Of a stretch of 64,000 nucleotides of DNA, positions 26,601 to 33,560 are shown piece by piece. Each line of letters starts with the position of its first letter. Position 1 is the first letter of the stretch. Under the pieces are notes generated by a model that saw nothing but the letters and a program-made list of their open reading frames with translations, made no database searches and had not been told where the DNA came from. Source of the DNA: Thalassia testudinum (taxonomy: Eukaryota > Streptophyta > Magnoliopsida > Alismatales > Hydrocharitaceae). Location of the stretch: positions 12,197,501-12,261,500 of the forward strand of contig JAZHRO010000054.1 of the NCBI GenBank assembly GCA_037157565.1, in the 5' to 3' direction. Made by a program: the position numbers and the translations under genes.

Positions 26601-29600
26601 GTGTGATTGTTTATTTTATGAGGTTGTTATATTTTAATTTTGCATTTTTACGTCACGCTGATCTCCCCCCTCCAAGTAGGAATTTACAAGTCCACCTTTG
26701 CAAAGGTCAGTACTGTTAGTGTAAGGGCACCACGATCGTCAATTTTAATGATAACAAAACACTTGTGTTTTAACATTTGCATTTGAGCTTTAAATTTCAG
26801 GAAAATGTAAATGGATACAAGTGTGAAGGACCTCAAAGCTCGTGTCCTTGGTGGATTGGAGGAGTTCGTTGGAGGAGAAAGAGCTTCGCAATGAGCGAAA
26901 GCTTGAAGGAAGGAGATGAAGAATATGATAGATTTCCTTTCTTGTTTTTTGTATTATTGTTGCTATTTATTTTTCTTTCTTAGATGCATGTTAAAGAGCC
27001 TCAAAGTATCAACTCTGTAGTCCTAGGAACACTCAGTAGACCCTAGGACACTTAGGTTTTCCGTAAAGAACTTAGAAAACCTAAATAGGCTTCAGACAGC
27101 CTTTGCAAACGTTTAACACAAAAATCAGACATCTGATAGTGAACTTTAAGACGTCTGAATGTTGGATCAGATGTCCAATCACTTAGGCTGGACTTAGTAG
27201 GTTTTGTCTGTTAAAATCAGACGACCGACCCTTAATCCAGACGTCTGATGACTTGGCCAAACGTCCAATTAGTGGAAAGTTGGCTTTCACAATATGATCG
27301 TTGAGAAATGACCTTTAGGCTTCTATTAGACGTCCGTAGAGGACAGTAGACGTCTAATAAGTGACCGTTAGCCCTTGATTGAGCCAAAATCACTTCTGTT
27401 AAGGGTTATAGTTGTTTGTGCTTTAGGAAATCCATTCCCGCAGTAAATTAGGTTTCCATACGTCCAGACCTACTGCTAGACGTTTAATATGTCGTTTGAC
27501 TGAATTACACTAGAACCCTGTTTAGGTCTAACTCAAGTCAGTAAGGAAACCCACCTAAAATTAGACGTCTGATTTAGTTTCCAGACGTCTTAAAAGTGTC
27601 TTCCAGACGTTTGATCTTTTTCCTAAACGTCTGATAACCCTGTCAGGATCATTAATGATTCTACTGCGGCTTATTTTGCTTGGGGATGATCCCCAACGGC
27701 TACCTAAGGCTTCCACAATCTTCCTAAGCCATCTATAAATAGGAGATGCCCCTTGCCTTGCAAACACACACCAAGTAACACTACTTTCACATTCCTTTGT
27801 GTCATAGAGAAGAAATCATCAAGAGAATAAGTGATCTTGCTCTTCAAGTCCCATTCAACAAATCCGAAAGCGTCGTTACTCTACTAAGATCACGCCTACG
27901 TTCTTCCATCTAAGGGAAGTTTCTTTTGCCTATAGAAGCTGAGTTTAGGATTTGTACTTTGTGGCTCTATAGGTTTGTGTTGTAATATTTATTTGTTATT
28001 TGGTTGGGTATTCGCTTTGCGAATTCCCGTCTCCTTCGTGAGACAAAAACCTTCTCGAGAAGGGGTTTGAGGCATGCTACCCTTGGGTTCAAAGTAGCAT
28101 CGGTTGTAAGAGGTTGAACTACCCTCGTTAAAGTAGTTCATTAGTGGATTTTATCGACTTGGTCGATCGAGAAATCCTAACTCGAGAAGGTTAGGTGGTG
28201 GTTTTCACCCGGTTTGGGTTTCCACCTAAAAATCATTTGTGCAAATTGTGTGATTGCTTATTGTGAGATTGTTTTATTTTAATTCCGCATTTTATATTAT
28301 ATCCCGCAAATCTCACCCCTTCCCGTAGGAATCAACAAGTACCTTAGTAGATGTGGTTGGAGGTGTAGTCACATAAACTTGGTTGGCAACTGTAGGTCAT
28401 GCAAGTTTGTTCCACCTCTTAGCCTCAATGTGGCCAAGTCTCCCACAATAAGAACAGGTGGGCTTGCCACGACCACCATCAGCACGCCCCATGCCTTTGC
28501 CTCTAAAGACTCTTGTCCATCCTCCTTGAGTACTCAGCTACATGAGTAGAGGAGGTATTACTAATAACACCCTCTGGCATAGACTGGATCTGTAACTTGC
28601 TAAATCTCCTATATATCTCTGCAATAGGAAGATCAGATAGTGTCAAAATCTGTGAACGTACAATGGAATAACTGTCATTGAGCCCTGCCAAAAACATATG
28701 TGCAAATAACTTCTTCCTTTGATCCGTACACATAGATGAGGTACACATAGGCCTACATGCATTGTATTTCTCCAAGAGTCCTTTTATGGTGGAATAGTAT
28801 TGCGAGAGACTCATGGATTCTTGCTTCAAATGATAGAGATCATAATGAATCTGAAAGATCTTGGTGGAGTTGAGTTCATAAGAATAAGCGACCTTCAGAC
28901 CATCCCACATTTCCTTGGACATCTTGTAATACATGACTTCATCTCAAATGCAAGGTATAACACTGTTGAGTATCCAGGCCCTCACCATGGCATCATCTTT
29001 ATTCCAAGTTGCATATTTACCTGTCTTCTGCTCTGGATGTGTTTCTATAAGAATATGCTGCTTCTCATGTCCTTCCACAGTCAAATGTCTGAGACTAACG
29101 AGGGTAATTGATCTCATCAAGCTTCACAATAGGAGCAAAGAGCGGGTTTTTGTAGACTACACTGTCTCTAATTTGTTCTGACATAATTCTGGATTCTAAC
29201 AGTGATGAGGCCATAGTGATAACCAACCATAAACACTTTCAAACACAAATCTAAAATCCAATAGAAATGGGAAATACACACCCCAAAACAGTAATGAAAA
29301 TTCTAATTTGATTATACCATCAAAAATGAATTTCCAAATTGCTTTCCGGAAGGTCCTCTCTTAGAACTCCATCATCAATGATCCAAAGACCTTCCTATAC
29401 CTTATTGCAAGGGAGAAATAGGGTCTACAACCCTCTCCTTACCGTTGGAAGGAACCCAGTAGCAAGAAGAGGGTGCCAGAGAAGAGAGTCGCGGAGCCCC
29501 CCTACTGCTACAGTGGACAGCAGTGGCGCTTGCGCCTGGGCGGCGACGCTGCTATTGCTGCTGCTGGCGACGAGGCTAGTTAGCAATGGCGGTGGTGCTG

Positions 29601-32600
29601 TTGCTAGCTAACGCTGCTGTCGATGGTGGTGGTGAGGCTTGGTGGTACAGTTAGGGTTTTGGAGGTGGAGTCCCCAACTTGGCTCTGATACCAAGTTGAA
29701 GAAAATGGCTTTCCTTAATTACCAAGCCGTCCCTACACCTCTTTATATAGAGAAATGTGAGGGAAAAGTTACAACATAAACCCAACAAAATAATAAAAAG
29801 GACATAACACCCCTTATAATTTAACGTAACTCAATAAGGTGTGCATAAAAAGAAATATCCTCCTTAGGGTTCATAGGGGTTCGTTCTGTCGCCGCTTCCT
29901 CCTGCCCGATCGTCATCACCTGGTTGTGCTTGATCATCCTCCTCGGCCTCTCCTACGCCAAAGCCGCCACCTTTCCCTTCACGGCAGTCACATCTCCACT
30001 CGGTCGCGTGAGCTACGAGACTTGAGCAGCAATCTCCACTTAGTAGCACTCGATCAGCGCCTTGACCTTGCATGATCCATCATCATCGAGATCCTCGTCG
30101 TTTGGTGCGCTGCCCTCGCCCTCGGACTCAGCGGCGACAAAGGAGACGGAGAGGTTGATGGCCCCCCAGTCGACACCATAGAGGACGCTGGTGGGGCGGA
30201 TGTGGACGAGGATCATGGCGTCCCCTGGGCAAAGGTAGTTATGGACGGCCCACTGGACAACATAGGCACTCTCCTCGCTTAGGTCGACGACGATGGTGAT
30301 GCAATGGTGTGGGTTGGAGGCGATAGCAAACGAGAGGAAGACTCTCGTGGAGGACGGCTCTACAATAGGTTATAATTGCATTAAACATATTGAGGTGGAT
30401 TATCATTTTGTCAGGAATATGATTACCAAAGGGAAGATTAGCACTCCTACAACATCTAAGCAGTAGGTGGCTGATATTTTCACGAAGGTTCTTCCACGGA
30501 AGCATCATGATTATTTATGTAGAAAGTTGGGCATGATTTACTTATATGCTCCAATGCGAGGGGAGGTGCTAGAATATGTGTTTATTATGTGTCTTTTTAT
30601 TTGTTATTTTTACTTGGGTCTTCCCTGTAATTTATTCCTTTGCCTTTCCCTATATAAAGAAGTTAGGATTTCTACGAATAAGATAATTCACTCTCTTTTA
30701 AGTTTAGTGGTAGAGAGGATGGAGAGGGATGGATGTAAAAAATGAAGCAAATTGCATTAAAAAAAAAGTATGATACTAAATATTAGAGCTCATTTTTTAA
30801 CAAGAGGAGAAATTGATGGAGATGTTGGTTGAAGTTGATGGCAGCATCTAGTGTTTTCATGACAACAAGATTCCCTTGAAAGTTAAAGTACTACAGAGCA
30901 TTTGCAAGATCTGTGATGTTGTATAGATGTAGGGGATGTCCATGGTAGAAACAACGATGTTAAGATCGTTGTGTAGCCAGCCACAGAAGATTTGCACTGA
31001 GATTAACAAGGAAAAGGCAACAATGGGGGATAAAATGAGAGAGGTGCATTTAATGTTGTTTGGACATATGTAAAAAGACCAATAAATGCCCTAATCATGA
31101 GATGAGAGAAGTTAAGACGTTGAGCCTCCCAGGAGGTGCACAGGAAGGCCAAAGAAGCTGGAAGGAAACCATCCGGCACAACCTTGTTTACCTTGATTTA
31201 AGCTTAGAAATGACTTGAAATAGATCTAAGTGGAGGCAGAGACTCCCTGTAGCGGACCCTATTTAATGTGGAAAGAGACTTTGTTTTTGTTGTTGTTGTC
31301 TTCATCTTCTTAATACCTCAAATCATTTTGGTGAAATTTCACTTAACACAACATGAAGCATTGCCCTTTTTTTGTGTGTGTGTGTGTATGAAGGCAGGTA
31401 CTGAAAAAGACATGCTCGAATGTTTAAATCTCGTGGAATTCCTATGACCTGCATAGCTATGTCTTTGCTTTTGGCCAGAATCGTAGTATTTTTCAAGTTT
31501 CTCCCTTAATACCTTAGCATAGTGTGTTTAGGCAATCCTTCATAGAAGAAATTTATGATTTCTACATGAATGTCTTTCTCCGCCACTGCCACATGTCTTT
31601 CTCTGCCACTGCCCTGTTAAGTTGGTAATGTTCTGTCTGGCCTTCCAAGATTCATCAGCAACTGATCATTCTCATATCTGTACCGTTGGATTGTCTAACA
31701 GACATGGATTGGATTGAGACAAAATCCCTCAATGAAGCTATCCATAAAGTAAAAGAACTTTTTTCTTTCCTCATTATGATTTTGCTTCTATGTTCTTGTT
31801 GCAATAGTTGAAGTAAAAGGGATCTTTTGCTTCTCTCACTCTCCTTCCTTCCCTCTCTCTCAACGTACAGGAGGAAAAATTAAGAGGACGACCAGGGTAT
31901 GAACACTTGAGTGAACCGCTTCATATTTTGATTGAGGCTGAGCTTCCGGTCAATGTGGTGGATGTGAGGCTGAGGCAAGCCCAGGAGATCATAGAGGAAC
32001 TGCTCAAACCTGTGGTATGTGCTCTGATTAACAATCTCGGTGCAACTTATATGTACTCCCTTGTGTGACTAAGGTGATAATATCAGACTGAATCCATTAT
32101 GCTAGTCTCTTTGGCTATTCTTCTACTCTTTGAATAAACTACAAATTACTTTTCAATCCTTTATATTGGATAAACCACATTAATACCCATGTTTCGCATG
32201 TCTGGATGCCTGTGTAGCTTAGATGTAATAGAGAGCTGATTGTCTTTTCATGGGGGAGTTGCTTCAAACATATTGCCACTTTTGTCTCATCATTTTACGA
32301 AGTTTATTCCGATCTCCAAATACTGAATGTAATGCATGGTAGCAACCTGAAGACATCTTTCAAAAATGTGTGGTACATGCTCATATGGATGACCGTAGTA
32401 AAAGTAAGAAACTACTTGACAGGCCAAAAGCCTATACCGATTTAGTGAAAGAACATGTAGTGAAGCAGATTTATCCAGAAAGCTACAGGCGAGAAGCAGA
32501 TAATAGTTCATTTGATATTCTGAGTTTCTGTTCTCATTACTTAGTATCATTTTGCTTGGTGAAGTCAATGAGCGTCAATCATATTCCATGGATAGCTAGA

Positions 32601-33269
32601 TTGACTATGCAGGTGCAAGATAAATTGGACTAGATCACCTTTCACGTGCAAATTCTTGCTTAGGTGGTCTGGTTTATGCATGCTTTTGATATGATTGTTC
32701 TGCTGTAACTTTCCTCATAATGTCATATGTCCGTATATCTCCATAATTTTTATGTGCATGGAATGTTGCACATGTGCAAGAGTGGTTCCAAGTGTGCGCA
32801 AGGAACTGTTGAGTGAGACACCTTCTCTTTCGCCCTTGTAAGCTGACTAGTGAGACCTGTTACCAGCTGTTTCGGAATTTCGGTAAGCAATTTGTATTTC
32901 TTTTCCATCATGAAGGAATTTCTCCCCTCTCTCCATGATATCATCCAACTTGGTTAATCAGACTGCATGTACCACTTTGTTCATGATTGCTTGTTTTTTT
33001 TACCTTGCGGTTCATGGTTCTTAAAAGGCTACTTACTGCAATATTGGGATTACTGGTTATTTGTATAACTTTCCTAAATGACTTGCATTCTCTATCTGAT
33101 GCCATTGTCTGCCTACCCTCAGGATGAATCCCAAGATTTCTATAAGCGGCAGCAGCTAAGGGAATTGGCACTGCTAAATTCAGGCTTCAGGGAGGATAGT
33201 TCCCATCCAAGTGGCAGTGTTTCTCCTTTCAGTAATAGCTCTATGAAGCGGGCGAAGACTGGGCGTTAG
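11646..33269 (+). CDS. STAR/KH-domain RNA-binding protein, SPIN1/quaking-like (3' exons)
   Basis: Four exons join in frame: 11646-11762, 11917-12033, 31871-32014 and 33123-33269 (TAG stop). They encode 39, 39, 48 and 48 residues. Every junction is GT-AG and falls between codons. The protein reads [12 protein letters not shown], then [11 protein letters not shown], then the KH core with the GxxG loop as GPRGN. RPGYEHL and ALLN-type QUA2 residues follow, ending with a SVSPF...KRAKTGR tail. This is the plant KH family of Arabidopsis At2g38610 and rice SPIN1, which bind RNA and have been tied to flowering and defence. Family members are near 280 residues, so about 110 N-terminal residues are missing here; their exons are probably left of the window or lost. 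The intron between exons two and three is 19837 bp and cuts the KH region. The reading frame is clean, so the gene is probably active. Confidence 0.88.
12378..12512 (+). repeat. 5' LTR of copia element A
   Basis: 135 bp from TGTTAG to CA, with a weak TATA-like segment (tctataaata) near 12480. It is followed at once by the primer binding site. Its partner is at 30567-30688. Confidence 0.75.
12700..14160 (-). pseudogene. Element C reverse transcriptase and RNase H relic
   Basis: On the minus strand: [19 protein letters not shown] and [19 protein letters not shown] (RT N-terminal part), then [15 protein letters not shown], then [20 protein letters not shown]. RNase H follows with [33 protein letters not shown] and [10 protein letters not shown]. 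This is typical RVT_2 plus copia RNase H. Stops and frame changes lie between the pieces, although several stretches stay open for 80-140 codons. The element is less decayed than the copia at 2620-7626. Confidence 0.75.
14560..15076 (-). pseudogene. Element C gag relic, truncated
   Basis: The minus strand encodes a gag start near 15046 ([16 protein letters not shown]), then [20 protein letters not shown], then [15 protein letters not shown] and [20 protein letters not shown]. The similarity stops near 14570, and the next minus-strand sequence is the integrase-RT linker. A single large internal deletion therefore removed the rest of gag, the protease and the integrase. Confidence 0.65.
15118..15213 (-). 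repeat. Triplicated GGGAATACACACCCC motif in element C leader
   Basis: Three copies of GGGAATACACACCCC or near variants start at 15118, 15166 and 15199. Each could pair GGGG with CCCC around an eight-base loop. They lie just upstream of gag in the minus-strand transcript. A fourth copy sits at the same place in element E (29269-29285). Confidence 0.6.
15910..19260 (+). pseudogene. Element A gag and 5' pol relic
   Basis: The + strand sequence resumes element A after C. Gag lies at about 16380-17000, with a knuckle-like [15 protein letters not shown] near 17123-17170. Protease/pre-integrase follows at 17480-17850 ([41 protein letters not shown]). Integrase is at about 17990-18560 ([26 protein letters not shown]). 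The RT N-terminal part is at 18987-19253 ([20 protein letters not shown] and [14 protein letters not shown]). Many stops and frameshifts are present. It breaks off near 19260 and the missing 3' end is at 30361-30566. Confidence 0.65.
19261..21529 (-). other. Unassigned repeat-like block, possibly a minus-strand long LTR
   Basis: No coding domain found. On the minus strand a CTACTTAAACCCC promoter-like segment near 20443-20456 is followed by a long pyrimidine-rich stretch to about 20000, as in R-U5 of a long LTR. To the right (20520-21260) the + strand is full of taggattagg/gttagggttt units. This may be one gypsy LTR with part of its interior, inserted in element A. No ends or duplication were identified. 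Confidence 0.25.
21530..21810 (+). repeat. LTR of a second copia type (F)
   Basis: A roughly 280 bp block with gttgaggggga near its start, a TATA-like cctataaataggc at about 21628 and an end at ...catatttca (21810). A variant primer binding site, ttagtaccagagcag, follows at 21813-21827. No second copy of this LTR was found in the window. It is unlike the LTR at 23926, so F and D are separate. Confidence 0.5.
21811..22810 (+). other. GC-rich leader of element F, no coding domain
   Basis: This GC-rich stretch follows the F primer binding site. Short open frames occur on both strands but none resembles gag or a known host domain. I interpret it as retroelement leader. A host-gene capture is possible but unsupported. 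Confidence 0.35.
22860..23100 (+). repeat. Purine-rich (GAA/GGAA) tract
   Basis: About 240 bases of the + strand are almost only purines. Just right of it (23130-23181) the + strand switches to pyrimidine-rich cttcttcttg. It is low-complexity and non-coding. Confidence 0.6.
23230..24077 (+). mobile_element. Copia element D, 3' end only
   Basis: The + strand encodes the end of RT and RNase [21 protein letters not shown], then YSDADYAK and [11 protein letters not shown], then [17 protein letters not shown] and [13 protein letters not shown]. Two in-frame stops and one frame change occur. The purine tract ttgagggggag ends at 23925. A 3' LTR follows from 23926 (TGTTAGCTTATGTAG) to about 24077, with a TATA-like gtataagagag. 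The 5' part of the element is absent, and element E begins at the right edge. Confidence 0.65.
24078..24955 (-). pseudogene. Element E pol relic (pre-integrase fused to RNase H)
   Basis: The minus strand reads [20 protein letters not shown] and then KTQCDACQ (GAG-pre-integrase), and passes directly to RNase H with [17 protein letters not shown] and [10 protein letters not shown]. The protease-side sequence is at about 24600-24955. The missing middle (integrase and RT) makes this a deletion derivative. Confidence 0.6.
24961..26688 (+). repeat. Solo LTR 1 (1.73 kb) with target duplication AGTCC
   Basis: The LTR runs from TGTCGGTGCTAGAGCACC to ...ttaca. AGTCC stands at 24956-24960 and again at 26689-26693. 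A TATA box (ctctataaatag) is near 26019-26030. Upstream of it, 25370-25920 is packed with variants of CAGACGTCTGA. No internal region or second LTR of one element is attached, so it is a solo LTR left by LTR-LTR recombination. Superfamily is not certain. Confidence 0.8.
26714..28337 (+). repeat. Solo LTR 2 (1.62 kb) with target duplication AGTAC
   Basis: Same family as solo LTR 1 throughout, opening TGTTAGTGTAAGGGCACC and closing ...atcaaca. AGTAC stands at 26709-26713 and 28338-28342. A TATA box (ctataaatagg) is near 27732-27742. GACGTCT-type palindromes crowd 27110-27640. Its different duplication proves an insertion independent of solo LTR 1, only 15 bp from that LTR's right duplication. 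Confidence 0.8.
28343..29220 (-). pseudogene. Element E gag relic
   Basis: The minus strand at 28503-28934 gives [40 protein letters not shown] and [20 protein letters not shown], typical of UBN2-type copia gag. A zinc-knuckle-like [15 protein letters not shown] lies at 28415-28470, with the last cysteine replaced. The N-terminal part is in other frames up to about 29220. The central 143 codons are still open. Confidence 0.7.
29694..29834 (-). repeat. 5' LTR of copia element E
   Basis: The LTR abuts the reversed primer binding site gctctgatacca. It carries the family core ctttatatagag and ends ...cgtaactcaa. It matches the LTRs of C and the one at 413-549. Confidence 0.7.
30060..30360 (-). 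pseudogene. Universal stress protein (PHOS32-like) gene fragment
   Basis: Read on the minus strand from 30360, one open frame gives [20 protein letters not shown], then [20 protein letters not shown], then [11 protein letters not shown]. This is the N-terminal half of the USP-A fold of plant PHOS32/PHOS34-type universal stress proteins, which bind ATP and are phosphorylated in defence signalling. The similarity fades after about 75 residues. A stop follows near 30026, and the GC-rich sequence to about 29860 shows no clear domain. There is no start codon or full domain, so it is a broken copy. It lies between element E and the last part of element A, and must have been carried or inserted there. 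Confidence 0.65.
30361..30566 (+). pseudogene. Element A RNase H C-terminus and purine tract
   Basis: The + strand gives [20 protein letters not shown], then [20 protein letters not shown] and LGMI. This is the conserved copia RNase H tail, with one in-frame stop before VADIF. A purine tract (gcgaggggagg) ends at 30566 against the 3' LTR. Confidence 0.7.
30567..30688 (+). repeat. 3' LTR of copia element A
   Basis: TGCTAGAATATGTG... aligns along its length with 12378-12512. The right end is approximate (ttcactctctttta). Confidence 0.65.
30800..31312 (+). mobile_element. 3' end of an RTE-type LINE
   Basis: Broken + strand frames resemble the C-terminal end of plant RTE reverse transcriptases: [14 protein letters not shown] near 31030, [10 protein letters not shown] near 31140 and a [16 protein letters not shown] ending near 31230. 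The sequence ends in gtttttgttgttgttg, the GTT-rich 3' tail typical of plant RTE elements. It is 5'-truncated and dead. Confidence 0.65.
31313..31870 (+). other. Intron sequence before KH exon 3
   Basis: No repeat or gene seen apart from a short (TG)n run at 31373-31388. It ends in a pyrimidine-rich tract (ctctcactctcc...) and the cag acceptor at 31868-31870. Confidence 0.5.
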
Positions 33270-33560
33270 AGATGTTTTCATCCAAGTTGGATCGGTTCCC
33301 TTGTGTCTTCCCTCCAGTTTCATGCTGTCAACAGACGAGATATAACACGAGTCAGTCACCAAAGAATTGAGGGAGCACCATCCCACACAGGAACAAGTAA
33401 AAATTTTGGGATCAATGAGATGAAAGGGGGACACACACATCAGCTATTAGATCTTTGTTTATGCGGTCTAACACGGTTTTGCCATGTTTGCCTTAATCGT
33501 AGATCAGTTATTGAATTCATTCTATGACTCTGGTAAATGGTTTTGAGTGGCTGAAGATCT
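33270..33560 (+). other. Probable 3' UTR of the KH gene
   Basis: This is sequence after the TAG stop. No coding potential recognised; the poly(A) site is not evident by eye. Confidence 0.4.

Larger units (their letters stand above)
24078..29834 (-). mobile_element. Copia element E, internally deleted and split by solo LTRs
   Basis: This minus-strand copia belongs to the same family as C. Its 5' LTR is 29694-29834 and the primer binding site reads on the minus strand at 29682-29693. Leader and gag lie left of that to 28338. The pre-integrase domain lies in 24376-24955 and RNase H in 24078-24375. The pre-integrase CDACQ is joined straight to RNase H, so integrase and RT are deleted. The 3' LTR is missing: sequence similarity to C starts just inside the element, at the edge of D's LTR. 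Two solo LTRs (24961-28337) interrupt it between the protease region and gag. Confidence 0.7.
12378..30688 (+). mobile_element. Copia element A, host of the nested insertions
   Basis: The 5' LTR at 12378-12512 (TGTTAGAATATGTGTTTATT...) and the 3' LTR at 30567-30688 (TGCTAGAATATGTGTTTATT...) are clearly the same sequence, 18 kb apart. The primer binding site TGGTATCAGAGC begins at 12513. Internal + strand copia coding relics occur at 15910-19260 (leader, gag, protease, integrase, first part of RT) and at 30361-30566 (end of RNase H and purine tract). Everything between is younger or foreign insertion, and part of RT and RNase H is missing. A 5 bp duplication could not be confirmed at the outer ends. 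Confidence 0.75.
12034..31870 (+). other. 19.8 kb intron of the KH gene
   Basis: The donor follows GATCCAGAGAAG at 12033; the acceptor is the cag before 31871. Nearly all of it (12378-31312) is retroelement. The remaining non-repeat flanks, 12034-12377 and 31313-31870, add up to about 0.9 kb, which is probably close to the ancestral intron length. Confidence 0.85.

Noticed and set aside
25370..27640. CRISPR-like array from the repeated GACGTCT motif
   Set aside because: Spacing is irregular, units are short degenerate palindromes, and they sit inside plant LTRs.
24961..28337. One LTR retrotransposon with a 25 bp interior
   Set aside because: The two LTRs have different flanking 5 bp duplications (AGTCC and AGTAC), which fits two solo LTRs and not one element.
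33078..33440. Independent small genes at the 3' end of the KH gene
   Set aside because: The + frame is the last KH exon with intron attached; the minus frame is its antisense shadow.
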